From assembly GCA_019359095.1 (NCBI GenBank), contig JAHHHZ010000024.1:231994-295993 (forward strand): a DNA stretch of 64,000 nucleotides, written 5' to 3'. The notes under the pieces were generated by a model. It was not told the DNA's origin and made no database searches. It worked only from the letters and a program-made list of their open reading frames with translations. The stretch comes from Pleurocapsa minor HA4230-MV1 (GTDB taxonomy: Bacteria; Cyanobacteriota; Cyanobacteriia; Cyanobacteriales; Xenococcaceae). Below, one piece after another: positions 23,388 to 32,722 of the stretch. A program made the translations under genes and the position numbers. Each line of letters begins with the position of its first letter. Within the stretch, counting starts at the first letter, position 1.

Positions 23388-24170
23388 ATGATGCAAGAAT
23401 CAATTAGATTAGATGGTGTTTCCCTCTGGCGCAGAACTCAGGAAGAGTTTTCTTACGACCTGAAAAAAACAATTTTTTCCTTATTTAACGGTCAATATCG
23501 TCAGCCTGCGAAAAAAATGGTGATTGACAATATTGATTTAACCATTAATTGCGGTGATAAGGTCGGTATTATTGGCGCGAATGGCTCGGGTAAATCCACC
23601 ATGCTAAAGCTAATTTCGGGTATTTTGCAGCCTACCTCGGGAACAGTACGGGTCAAAGGTGCGATTGCTCCTCTAATTGAATTAGGAGCAGGATTTGACA
23701 CTGAATTGACGGTAATGGACAATATTATCCTTTATGGGGTCATGTTGGGCTATTCTCAGCTGGAGATGAAGTCAAGAGCCAAGGAAATTTTAGAATTTGC
23801 CGAATTGGAAACATACGCTTCAATTCCTGTTAAAGGTCTGTCTTCGGGTATGACAGCTCGTTTAGGATTTGCGATCGCCACTGATGTTACCCCCAATATT
23901 CTGATTCTCGATGAAGTATTGTCCGTCGGGGATATTAGCTTTAAAAATAAATGCCGTCAAAGAATGAACGAGTTTTGGCGAGATGATGTCACAATTTTAC
24001 TGGTTTCTCATTCGATGGACATGATTTGTGAGAATTGCCATAAAGTTATTTGGCTCGAACGGGGACAAGTCAAGATGATTGGTCAGACTCAAGATGTGAT
24101 CGATCAATATCTTGAATGTGTTGCCCCTACAGGCACAGCTTCATCTTTGCCAACTCAAGTTAATCAATAA
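23388..24170 (+). CDS. ABC transporter ATPase for polysaccharide export
   Basis: A 260-residue Wzt/TagH-type ATPase. Walker A is GIIGANGSGKST, the signature GLSSGMTARLGFAIA, and Walker B ILILDEVLSVGD. I place the start at ATG 23388 (an ATGATG pair) after the permease stop at 23382. The frame is open back to a TTG at 23352 inside the permease gene, but AGAG before 23388 and normal length favour the later start. There is no C-terminal carbohydrate-binding domain, so export probably does not depend on chain-end recognition. Confidence 0.9.
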   Translation: MMQESIRLDGVSLWRRTQEEFSYDLKKTIFSLFNGQYRQPAKKMVIDNIDLTINCGDKVGIIGANGSGKSTMLKLISGILQPTSGTVRVKGAIAPLIELGAGFDTELTVMDNIILYGVMLGYSQLEMKSRAKEILEFAELETYASIPVKGLSSGMTARLGFAIATDVTPNILILDEVLSVGDISFKNKCRQRMNEFWRDDVTILLVSHSMDMICENCHKVIWLERGQVKMIGQTQDVIDQYLECVAPTGTASSLPTQVNQ

Positions 24171-24272
24171 ATAACTGTAAACCCGATCGAGCTTATTAAG
24201 CTTGTTAGACAAGACAATTGGTTATTAATCGCTCAAAATTAAATTGAAAAAACCGAAAATCTCGTTTGGGCA

Positions 24273-26255
24273 ATGGAAAATAGTAAATTCTGGCATTTAA
24301 GGTGTCAGTGGTTTAAACTCAAGCATAAATTAAATCTTATCGATGGCAATGCTATACAGCAAACAAGAGCAAAACAATCAATTCAATCAATTATCCCTAA
24401 AACACCGCTGATTAATCTTAATCGCCACACATTATTAGCATATGTTCAAAAATCGAAGCGCTATTTTCCCTATAAGTCTCAATTAAAAAAGGCAATTAGA
24501 AAAACTAGCTCGAAATTATCTTATTATGCTGCCCTCATTACTAACGAACCGAATATAAGTAATGACATCCAATATCAACGATGGCTCAGAAAACATTATC
24601 CTCGTCCCCAAGATTTTGACAATATTAAGACCCAGACTTTAGCATTAGCTTATCAACCTTTGATTAGTATTATTGTACCAGTTTATAATCCCGAGCAAAA
24701 ATTCTTGGAGCAGGCGATCGCTTCTGTAGTAGATCAGATTTACCCTAATTGGGAACTATGTTTGGTAGATGATTGCTCAACTAAACCCTATGTCAAAACT
24801 GTTTTAGAAGCTTATTGCCAGCAAGATCGACGAATTAAAATAGTCTACCATCAACAAAATCAACATATTTGTCGAGCCTCCAATTCTGCTCTAGAAATTG
24901 CTACAGGAGAATATGTTGCACTGCTAGATCATGACGATCGATTAGCGCCTCATGCTTTGAGTGAAATAGTTAAGCTATTAAACCAAAATCCTGAAGCAGA
25001 TTTTATTTATTCTGATGAAGATAAAATCGATCGGGAAAACATTCACCAAACTCCCTTTTTCAAACCAGATTGGTGTCCTGATTCCATGTTATCGCGCATG
25101 TATACTTGTCATCTGGGAGTTTATCGACGCTCTTTAGTACAGTCAGTAGGCGGCTTTCGAGTTGGTTTTGAAGGCAGTCAGGATTATGACTTAGTACTAC
25201 GACTAACTGAGAAAACTGACCACATATTTCATCTTCCACAAGTACTGTATCATTGGCGCATTCATCCTCAGTCTACGGCTGCAAATTCAGATGCCAAGCC
25301 CTATGCTGCTCTTGCTGCCCAAAAAGCTATTCAGGAGGCGATCGCTCGTCGTCAAGAACCAGGAAAGGTGGTGATGCACCCTGATTTTGCGGGGGTATAT
25401 ACCGTTCGCTATGATATTTCCGACTTCAAACTAGTAAGCATTATCATTCCGACTAAAGATCTTGCCGATACTTTGGATACCTGCCTCAAATCTATCTTTG
25501 CCCAAACGATCTATCCCAACTATGAGGTAATCGTCATTGATAACGCCAGTGTGGAAATGAAAACCTCTCAATGCTTGAAATATTGGCAGCAGAAAGAGCC
25601 TCAACGTTTTCGCTCCTACTATTACGATATACCGTTTAATTATTCCCAGATCAATAATTATGCTGTGGAGCAAGCTCAAGGAGATTATTTATTATTTTTG
25701 AATAATGACACAGAAATACTTACCCCAGACTGGATTGAAGCGATGGTGGAACAAAGTCAAAGAAAATCCATTGGCGCAGTGGGGAGTCTGTTGCTATATC
25801 CCGATCTTACCGTTCAACATGCGGGGGTAATTTTAGGTATTGGTGGTGTGGCAGGACATAGTCATAAAAATTTTCCTGCTGCCGTACCAGGCTATATATC
25901 TCAATTGGTTTCAACCAATAATTACTCCGCAGTTACTGCTGCTTGTCTCATGTGTCGTAGAGAAGTATTTGAGTTAGTAGGGGGTTTTGAAACTGAATTG
26001 GCGATCGCTTTTAATGATATTGATTTTTGTCTCAAACTGATTAGTCATGGCTATCATAATGTTTACCTTCCTCACGTAGTTTTATATCACTATGAATCTA
26101 AAAGCCGAGGTTCTGAAGATACGCCAGTCAAAAAAGCCCGTTTTGCCCAGGAAATTAATTATATGAGACAAAAATGGTCGCCAATCTGCGATCGCGATCC
26201 TTGCTATAATCCCAATTTAACTAAAAAGTATGAAGACTATCGGCTCAAGATCTGA
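24273..26255 (+). CDS. Bifunctional GT2 glycosyltransferase with N-terminal SKFW motif
   Basis: A 660-residue protein. Two GT2 folds: domain 1 about 130-345 (ISIIVPVYNPE, LVDDCS, and LDHDDR near 219-223), domain 2 about 387-640 (VSIIIPTKDL, VIDNAS, FLNNDTE). The two may add alternating sugars, as in rhamnan-type synthases. The first 20 residues, MENSKFWHLRCQWFKLKHKL, carry a motif that recurs at the C-terminus of two neighbours. There is a helical linker at about 40-120. It is in the export cluster, 102 bp after the ATPase. Confidence 0.87.
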   Translation: MENSKFWHLRCQWFKLKHKLNLIDGNAIQQTRAKQSIQSIIPKTPLINLNRHTLLAYVQKSKRYFPYKSQLKKAIRKTSSKLSYYAALITNEPNISNDIQYQRWLRKHYPRPQDFDNIKTQTLALAYQPLISIIVPVYNPEQKFLEQAIASVVDQIYPNWELCLVDDCSTKPYVKTVLEAYCQQDRRIKIVYHQQNQHICRASNSALEIATGEYVALLDHDDRLAPHALSEIVKLLNQNPEADFIYSDEDKIDRENIHQTPFFKPDWCPDSMLSRMYTCHLGVYRRSLVQSVGGFRVGFEGSQDYDLVLRLTEKTDHIFHLPQVLYHWRIHPQSTAANSDAKPYAALAAQKAIQEAIARRQEPGKVVMHPDFAGVYTVRYDISDFKLVSIIIPTKDLADTLDTCLKSIFAQTIYPNYEVIVIDNASVEMKTSQCLKYWQQKEPQRFRSYYYDIPFNYSQINNYAVEQAQGDYLLFLNNDTEILTPDWIEAMVEQSQRKSIGAVGSLLLYPDLTVQHAGVILGIGGVAGHSHKNFPAAVPGYISQLVSTNNYSAVTAACLMCRREVFELVGGFETELAIAFNDIDFCLKLISHGYHNVYLPHVVLYHYESKSRGSEDTPVKKARFAQEINYMRQKWSPICDRDPCYNPNLTKKYEDYRLKI

Positions 26256-26298
26256 TTTTGTTTAGTGATATATTTTACTGTAAATAAATTGGAGAAAT

Positions 26299-27366
26299 AT
26301 GGATGCGATCGGCAATAAAAACTATCCAGATCTAGAACAGTCTTTGTTAGATGAAAATAGTAGTTTAACCAAAATGTTGCGCTTAATTGGTAATCATAAA
26401 CAGGTCGTAGATTTTGGTTGTGCGACTGGTTATTTTGCGCAGTTACTAACTCAACAACAGTGTATTGTCACAGGTGTGGAAATTAATTCAGAGGCAGCTA
26501 AAGTTGCGGAGCAGTATTGTCAAAAAGTGATAGTTGCTGACTTGGACTTTGTTTCTGTTCGGGAAATATTACCCCATCGCCAATTTGATGTTGCTATTTT
26601 TGGTGATGTTTTAGAGCATTTACGCAATCCTTGGCAAATTTTGCGAGATACCAAAGAAATTTTAACAGAAGATGGCTATGTGGTAGCTTCGATCCCGAAT
26701 ATTGCCCATGGAGCAATTAGGCTGGCTCTGTTACAAGGAGAATTTGAATACACAGAATTTGGCATTTTAGATAATACTCATCTCAGATTTTTTACCAGAA
26801 AAACTGTTGAAGCTTTACTAGAAAATTCTGGATATTTATTAAAAAATATTGAAAGTACTAAGTTGCCATTTTTGGCTAATAATAATTTGGTTCCTCAGAT
26901 TAACATTAATGATTTTGATAGCGAGATGATCGACAGAATGCAACAAGATGAAAATATTGATACTCTACAATTTGTCGTTCGAGCTGTTCCTTGCACTGTA
27001 GAAGAAAGACTGGCGGACAGGCAAAATCGTTATGATCGGCTGCAAAAAGAGTTCCAGGCTGCACAATCCCAACTCCAGCAAAGTCAAAATACCATTGATC
27101 AATTACAATCCCAGCTTCAGCAGAGTCAGCAGATATCAGAACAAGTACAATCCCAGCTCCAGCAGAGTCAAAATACCATTGAACAATTACAATCCCAGCT
27201 CCAGCAGAGTCAGATATCAGAACAAGTACAATCTGAGCTAAAACATGAGCTTGAGCAGGCAAACGCTAACATTCAATGGATGGAAACGAGTAAATTCTGG
27301 AAGCTTAGAAGTAAGTGGTTGAAGCTCAAACTTTTTGTTAACCTGAATCGTCAAAGTAATAAGTAG
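26299..27366 (+). CDS. SAM methyltransferase with coiled-coil and C-terminal SKFW tail
   Basis: A 355-residue protein. The N-terminal class I methyltransferase (about 25-200) shows motif I VVDFGCATGYF and DVLEHLRNPW. A Gln-rich coiled coil follows (about 245-320), made of SQLQQSQ-type heptads encoded by near-identical 40-50-bp units at 27059-27240. The last 28 residues begin METSKFWKLRSKW. It probably methylates a sugar or chain end, and the coiled coil could act as a length ruler like WbdD's (inference). It precedes the next gene by 3 bp. Confidence 0.8.
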   Translation: MDAIGNKNYPDLEQSLLDENSSLTKMLRLIGNHKQVVDFGCATGYFAQLLTQQQCIVTGVEINSEAAKVAEQYCQKVIVADLDFVSVREILPHRQFDVAIFGDVLEHLRNPWQILRDTKEILTEDGYVVASIPNIAHGAIRLALLQGEFEYTEFGILDNTHLRFFTRKTVEALLENSGYLLKNIESTKLPFLANNNLVPQININDFDSEMIDRMQQDENIDTLQFVVRAVPCTVEERLADRQNRYDRLQKEFQAAQSQLQQSQNTIDQLQSQLQQSQQISEQVQSQLQQSQNTIEQLQSQLQQSQISEQVQSELKHELEQANANIQWMETSKFWKLRSKWLKLKLFVNLNRQSNK

Positions 27367-27369
27367 ATT

Positions 27370-28350
27370 ATGGGACTTAATAAACAATCAATCAATACAG
27401 TTCATCTGTTCGTGACATCTTTAGGCAATCACTTCATGATTGAGATTGCCGAGATCTTTCATGAAGGCTTTAAAAATAATGGCGTTCAATCGCAGATTAA
27501 GGTCGATCAGCTGCCTTCTACCCACCCAAAGCCAGGACTAATTCAAGTGGTAATTGCACCGCATGAGTTTTTCAACCTATTCCTTGAACCTAAACTTCAG
27601 CCTGGCGAAAAAGTTAAAGACTTTTTAAAAGCTGTGTATGTACTTAGTGCCGAGCAACCACTTACCCACTGGTTTGAGATGGCTTGCAAGCGTGCCGCCT
27701 CTGCTAAGGGTGTATTAGATATCACAGAACATACCGCCTTAGAATATCGCCAACGGGGAATCTTTACTGTTCATGCGCCTTTAGGCTATGCCTCCTGTTT
27801 TGAAGCAGGTATCGATCCTCATAATCCACCCGATCGCCTTTTCGATCTCCTCTTCTTAGGTAGTATTTCCCGCAAGCGAGAATTATTTTTATCTCATAAT
27901 GCAGCCCTATTTAACCAATATAAGAGTAATATTGTGATTACTCGTCTAGAAAAGCCCAAGTTCTCCCATACAAAAGGTTTCTTTGCCGACCACGATCGCA
28001 ATCGTCTATTACGCTCATGTAAGATCCTGGTCAATGTTCACGCCAACAACAACACTTATTTTGAATGGTTACGGGTGATCATGGCGATCGCTAACGGTTG
28101 TTTGGTGATCTCCGAAACTAGCGACTATATCGAGCCACTCGTCAACGGCAAACACTTAATTATTACCGAATTAGATGACATTGCTGCCCAATGCGAATAT
28201 TATCTCGAACATGAATCAGAGCGACTTAAAATTGTCAATGAAGCCTATGAATTTGTTACCCAAGAATTCAATACTAGTATTCTTTGCACATCTATCTTAC
28301 AAAAACTAGAACAGCAAACTGAAAACATCGTTGAACTTCAAAGGGTATAA
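27370..28350 (+). CDS. Glycosyltransferase (GT1-like, C-terminal domain)
   Basis: A 326-residue protein with a GT-B-type C-terminal half: LLFLGSISRKRELFLS, then RSCKILVNVHANNNTYFEWL and IANGCLVISETSDY, as in CgeB/Glycos_transf_1_2 proteins that bind a nucleotide-sugar. It lacks a signal peptide. The N-terminal half is the likely acceptor domain. It sits between the coiled-coil methyltransferase and a GT2 gene (11 bp), all in one orientation, and so probably belongs to the same polysaccharide pathway. It does not carry the SKFW motif. Confidence 0.7.
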   Translation: MGLNKQSINTVHLFVTSLGNHFMIEIAEIFHEGFKNNGVQSQIKVDQLPSTHPKPGLIQVVIAPHEFFNLFLEPKLQPGEKVKDFLKAVYVLSAEQPLTHWFEMACKRAASAKGVLDITEHTALEYRQRGIFTVHAPLGYASCFEAGIDPHNPPDRLFDLLFLGSISRKRELFLSHNAALFNQYKSNIVITRLEKPKFSHTKGFFADHDRNRLLRSCKILVNVHANNNTYFEWLRVIMAIANGCLVISETSDYIEPLVNGKHLIITELDDIAAQCEYYLEHESERLKIVNEAYEFVTQEFNTSILCTSILQKLEQQTENIVELQRV

Positions 28351-28361
28351 ATATAAATAGT

Positions 28362-29393
28362 ATGGAAAGCATCAATTCCGCTAAACGGCAGATCATGGGT
28401 ACTAGGTTAGAAATGTCCAAGCTGTGTTCTTTCTTGGGAAAAGAACCTTGGGTTTTGTCAGCCAATGCAGCATACAATGAGTGTTCGGCTCCCAGTGTTA
28501 CAGTAATCGTCACGCTCTATAATTACTCAGAATATATTCAAGAATGTTTGGATAGCGTCTGTGCCACAGTAAAAGATCGTTTACCTGGTGGCTTTGATGT
28601 TTTAGTTATTGATGACTGTTCTACCGACAAGTCTGCAAGCTTGGTAGAAGAATATATTCACCAGGTCGATACTCCAATTTGCCTAGTCAAAAAAGTCTAC
28701 AATACTGGTCTTGCTGATGCCCGTAATTGTGGCTTAAACATAGCTCGCGCTCCTTTTGTGTTTATTTTGGATGCAGATAACTGGATTTATCCCAATTGCT
28801 TAGAAGTTTTGTATCAGGGAATTAATGAATCGGGTTGTGCTGCTGTCTATGGTATTATCAACTGCTTTAGCAACAAAACAGGGGAAGGTGTTGGGTTAAA
28901 CTCTTTTTATGAGTGGGATGTCTGCGAATTACTCAATGGCCCTTACATCGATGCCATGGCAATGTTTAAGAAAGATATTTTGCTTAGGCTAGGTGGTTAC
29001 TCTACCGAACTGATGCTGATCGCTTGGTCAGGCTGGGAAGATTACGATCTATGGCTCAACCTGGCTCAATCTGGCTATGATGCTAAGTTGATTCCCCAAA
29101 TTTTGAGTTCTTATCGCGTCCATCCAACTTCTATGATTAATACTACCAATATCTATACGGATATCTTGGCGCAGTATTTTAGGCAAAAATTTGTGAAACT
29201 CATCGAGCAACACGAGGATGTAGACACCGTTTTTGGTATGCCACGACACCTGGAAATCAACACTGAAGATTGTGCTATGGTGCAGCTAAGAGAGGCTAGG
29301 GCAATGATTGAGGCCATGGAAACTAGTAAGTTTTGGAAGCTTCGTAGTCGCTGGTTTCAAATCAAAAACTGGGTGGGAATTACTAAGACATAA
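28362..29393 (+). CDS. GT2 glycosyltransferase with C-terminal SKFW tail
   Basis: A 343-residue protein with a GT-A fold of family 2: VTVIVTLYNYSEYI (about 46-59), VLVIDDCSTD, and FILDADNW as the DXD-type metal motif. The remaining core ends near residue 285. The C-terminus is METSKFWKLRSRWFQIKNW (from about 319), matching the tail of the methyltransferase at 26299 and the head of the fusion at 24273. It is the last gene of the cluster. The donor sugar is unknown. Confidence 0.85.
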   Translation: MESINSAKRQIMGTRLEMSKLCSFLGKEPWVLSANAAYNECSAPSVTVIVTLYNYSEYIQECLDSVCATVKDRLPGGFDVLVIDDCSTDKSASLVEEYIHQVDTPICLVKKVYNTGLADARNCGLNIARAPFVFILDADNWIYPNCLEVLYQGINESGCAAVYGIINCFSNKTGEGVGLNSFYEWDVCELLNGPYIDAMAMFKKDILLRLGGYSTELMLIAWSGWEDYDLWLNLAQSGYDAKLIPQILSSYRVHPTSMINTTNIYTDILAQYFRQKFVKLIEQHEDVDTVFGMPRHLEINTEDCAMVQLREARAMIEAMETSKFWKLRSRWFQIKNWVGITKT

Positions 29394-29445
29394 TCTACGA
29401 GTCATATCAGGTTCGGATGAACAGTTAAATGTTTTAATTTAGGGA

Positions 29446-29573
29446 CTTGCCCTAAAGGACTAGCTTCGCGTCGGGGACTTGGGGACTTGGGGAATCACTC
29501 TATTTAAAGTCATTATCCATACTTGATATCAGAAGTCAAAAGTCAAAAGTCAAAAGTCAAAAGTCAAAAGTCA
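29446..29573. repeat. Short repeats after the glycan cluster
   Basis: Palindromic CCTAAAGGACTAGCT-type sequence (29451-29465) and GGGGACTTGG repeats are followed by about six copies of the heptamer AAGTCAA (29533-29573). No gene is seen in 29394-29668. Confidence 0.85.
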
Positions 29574-29668
29574 TAAAAACCTTGTCCACATAATATTCAG
29601 GGGATTTACCAAAAATCTTGATAGATTCTATGATTCACATGGTTTCTAGGTAGAATGACTATAAAACG

Positions 29669-31690
29669 ATGATCCAGTTTGGACGAGAAGTATCTAGTAA
29701 CCGCGAAATTGCCGAGTCGCGAGAATGGTTAATTACTAACGGTATTGGTGGTTATGGATCGGGAACGATCGCGGGAATCTTAACGAGAAACTATCATGGT
29801 TTGTTAGTTGCTGCCCTAGAACCACCTGTCGCGAGAACTTTACTGCTGACCAAGTTAGAGGAAACGGTTAACTATAACGCCCAAGCTTACGCACTAGCTG
29901 CTAATCGTTGGGTTGATGATATCATTGCGCCTGAAGGTTATCTTCAGATTGAAAGTTTTCATCTAGAAGGAACAACTCCAGTCTGGAATTTTGCTTTTGC
30001 TGATGGATTGTTATCAAAGCGGATCTGGATGCAGCAAGGGGAAAACACCACCTATATTCGCTATCACTATCAAAGAGGTAGTCAACCTCTAAGCTTATCC
30101 CTTAAAGCCTTGGTGAACTATCGTAACCATCATGGTGGGACAAATAGCGATGCCCAAGCGCAGATTAAGCCGAGGCAACAGGGTTTAGAAATCAAACTTG
30201 GTTCTGATGCTCGTAGTCTATATTTATCAGCCTTTTTAAATAATCCAGATAACCTTGATTGGTCAATTAACAACACCTGGTATCACAATTTTGCTCTAGC
30301 AGTTGAACAGTATCGGGGATTAAATCCCCTTGACGCTCATCTTCAGGCAGCAACGGTTGAGACTATACTTGAGCCAGGAGATACCATCACTATAATTGCC
30401 AGTACCGAAGCAAATCGGCAGACGGTCACAGAAGCAGACAAGAGAAAATGCGATCGCCAATTAATCGAGCTTTTTACTACTCAAAATAAACTCAACTCTG
30501 TACCTCAATGGATTAAGCAACTTGTATTAGCTGCCGATCAGTTTGTGGTGGATCGTCCTGTCGCCGATAATCCCCACGGTAAAACTATAATTGCTGGTTA
30601 TCCTTGGTTTACTGACTGGGGTAGGGATACCATGATTAGTCTACCAGGAATAGCGATCGCCACAGGACGTTATCATCTGGCTCAAACGATTCTCCGCACC
30701 TTTGCTCAGTATGTAGATCGTGGCATGTTGCCCAATGTCTTTCCCGATGCGGGGACAACTCCTGAATACAATACCGTAGATGCGACACTTTGGTACTTTG
30801 AGGCGCTCCGTAATTATTATGCAGCAACCCAAGATCGTGAATTGATTGCCGAACTATTTCCTCTGTTGGCAGAGATTATTGACTGGCATATTCAGGGAAC
30901 TCGCTATAACATCCATCTGGACGATGATGGTCTAATTTATGCGGGAGAGACAGGAGTACAGCTTACTTGGATGGATGCAAAGGTAGAAAATTGGGTCGTT
31001 ACCCCCAGAATTGGCAAGCCGATTGAAATCAACGCTTTGTGGTATAACGCTTTAAGCTGTATGGTGTATTTTGCTCAAGTGTTAGAGCAACCTGATGGCG
31101 AGTATCAAAAACTGGCTGACAAGACGCGATCGCACTTCGCTAAATTTTGGTACGCAGAGGGTGGCTATTGCTATGACGTAATTGATTCTCCTGATGGTAA
31201 CGATGCCAGTTTTCGCCCCAATCAAATTTTTGCGGTGTCATTACCCAATCGGGGCGGTTCGCGAACCGCCCCTACACAAACGCCCCTACAACCAAAGCAA
31301 CAGCAAATGGTAGTAGATCGAGTCGGACAAAAATTACTAACTTCCTTTGGCTTGCGATCGCTAGATCCTGGGGACAAAAATTACCTTGGCATCTATGGAG
31401 GCGATCGATTACAACGAGACGCTAGCTATCATCGGGGTACTACTTGGGGCTGGCTGATTGGTCATTATGTTCAAGCTCATTTACAGGTATATCAAGATCC
31501 CCAACTAGCTCGCAGTTTTATTGAGCCGATGGCCGATCATCTTAATACTGGCTGTGTTGGCAACATTAGCGAAATTTTTGATGGTGATGTACCTTTTACT
31601 CCTAGAGGTTGCTTTGCTCAAGCCTGGAGTGTAGCCGAGGTTTTACGGACATGGCTTTTGACAGTGAATCAGAATAATTCAGTAAGCTGA
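29669..31690 (+). CDS. Glycogen debranching enzyme (amylo-alpha-1,6-glucosidase type)
   Basis: A 673-residue protein. The N-terminal domain (1-220, with WLITNGIGGYGSGTIAG) and a C-terminal (alpha/alpha)6 domain (about 270-670, IAGYPWFTDWGRDTMISLPG and TWMDAK) correspond to the GDE_N-bis and GDE_C parts of the archaeal/cyanobacterial type. It removes alpha-1,6 branches in glycogen. Residues 528-540 (NRGGSRTAPTQTPLQ region) come from an inserted 22-bp palindrome and its flank, but the frame is intact. Monocistronic. Confidence 0.88.
   Translation: MIQFGREVSSNREIAESREWLITNGIGGYGSGTIAGILTRNYHGLLVAALEPPVARTLLLTKLEETVNYNAQAYALAANRWVDDIIAPEGYLQIESFHLEGTTPVWNFAFADGLLSKRIWMQQGENTTYIRYHYQRGSQPLSLSLKALVNYRNHHGGTNSDAQAQIKPRQQGLEIKLGSDARSLYLSAFLNNPDNLDWSINNTWYHNFALAVEQYRGLNPLDAHLQAATVETILEPGDTITIIASTEANRQTVTEADKRKCDRQLIELFTTQNKLNSVPQWIKQLVLAADQFVVDRPVADNPHGKTIIAGYPWFTDWGRDTMISLPGIAIATGRYHLAQTILRTFAQYVDRGMLPNVFPDAGTTPEYNTVDATLWYFEALRNYYAATQDRELIAELFPLLAEIIDWHIQGTRYNIHLDDDGLIYAGETGVQLTWMDAKVENWVVTPRIGKPIEINALWYNALSCMVYFAQVLEQPDGEYQKLADKTRSHFAKFWYAEGGYCYDVIDSPDGNDASFRPNQIFAVSLPNRGGSRTAPTQTPLQPKQQQMVVDRVGQKLLTSFGLRSLDPGDKNYLGIYGGDRLQRDASYHRGTTWGWLIGHYVQAHLQVYQDPQLARSFIEPMADHLNTGCVGNISEIFDGDVPFTPRGCFAQAWSVAEVLRTWLLTVNQNNSVS
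31251..31272. repeat. 22-bp perfect palindrome inside CDS
   Basis: GGGGCGGTTCGCGAACCGCC plus CC reads the same on both strands, and CCCCTACA is repeated just after it. It adds Arg/Gly/Ser/Thr/Pro residues to the debranching enzyme without breaking the frame. It looks like a small mobile palindrome. Confidence 0.85.
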
Positions 31691-31792
31691 AGTGGTTAAC
31701 GATTTGTATCGAAGATTAAAACTTGCAAGCGAAATTTTGCCTTTGTGACTAGTCTGAAATTGCATACCAGAATAACGATTTAAATTAAAATC

Positions 31793-32440
31793 ATGGCTAA
31801 TATTTTTGGAACTCCTGCAAACGACTTTTTTGAAGGAACGGAAGGCGAAGATACGATTCGTGGTGCTGCAAATGATGATTTTCTGTTTGCTTCGGATGGA
31901 GATGATAGTATTCAGGGCAACGCGGGGTCAGATGCTTTGTTTGGTAACGATGATATGGACACTATAATTGGAGGTACCGAAAATGATCTCTTAGATGGTG
32001 GTGAAGATAATGATACCCTCAGAGGAGGATCGGGTAACGATCAACTGATCGGGGGTGATGATAAAGATCGACTACTCGGCGAGTCAGCTAATGATACTTT
32101 ATTCGGCGGTAATGGCAATGACACTTTAACAGGATCGGCAGGTGATGATGTTCTTCAAGGTGGCGCTAGTGCAGATCGAATTGAGGGAGGTACTGGTAAC
32201 AATATAGTATTTGGTGGTGCAAATGATGACACATTTGTCTTAATCAATGGTGGTTCAAGTAACATCCAGGATTTTGTAGATGGTGCAGACAAAATTACTT
32301 TAGGGAGTGGTTTAACCTTTGCTGACTTAACTATTCAGGATAACGCTGGAGATACGGAAATTCTGAATACAAATAATGATGTGATTGGTTTGCTCGTAAA
32401 TATTGCCGACACAAACATAACCGCAGCAGATTTCGGCTAG
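31793..32440 (+). CDS. RTX-type calcium-binding repeat protein
   Basis: A 215-residue acidic protein made of about ten nonapeptide repeats of GGxGxDxLx type (for example GGSGNDQLIGGDDKDRLLGE). After the repeats comes the C-terminal beta part VINGG...NIQDFVDGADKITL, common in type I secretion substrates. There is no signal peptide. Secretion through an ABC-type channel and Ca2+-dependent folding outside the cell are family knowledge. It begins NIFGTPANDFFEGTEGEDTI. No transporter gene is adjacent. Some repeats are degenerate. Confidence 0.88.
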   Translation: MANIFGTPANDFFEGTEGEDTIRGAANDDFLFASDGDDSIQGNAGSDALFGNDDMDTIIGGTENDLLDGGEDNDTLRGGSGNDQLIGGDDKDRLLGESANDTLFGGNGNDTLTGSAGDDVLQGGASADRIEGGTGNNIVFGGANDDTFVLINGGSSNIQDFVDGADKITLGSGLTFADLTIQDNAGDTEILNTNNDVIGLLVNIADTNITAADFG

Positions 32441-32722
32441 AAAATCTGCTTAAAAAGGTGGATGCGATCGCGATCATTTTTCGGTCAGACAATATAATAT
32501 AATCGCATCGCGATCACACTCTAGATAGTCATGACTTTAGAGGACTTCTTATTTCCTATTTCCGTCTTACGAAATTTCCTTATCCGAAGGTGTCCTAAAG
32601 GATACACCTACGGATATACCCTTTAGGGCAACGCGGGAAACCCGCGCGACGCGAAGGACGCGAGCTTGCGAGCTAATCCTTTAGGGCTAGTCCTTTAGGG
32701 CAACGGAATTTCGCGCTATTTC
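32441..32722. repeat. Palindrome-rich spacer
   Basis: No gene. HIP1 sites and a chain of CCTAAAGG/CCTTTAGGG palindromes, with hairpins such as GCGGGAAACCCGC (about 32633-32645), fill 32575-32712. The same sequences occur near 19.7, 46.2 and 50.6 kb. Confidence 0.8.
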
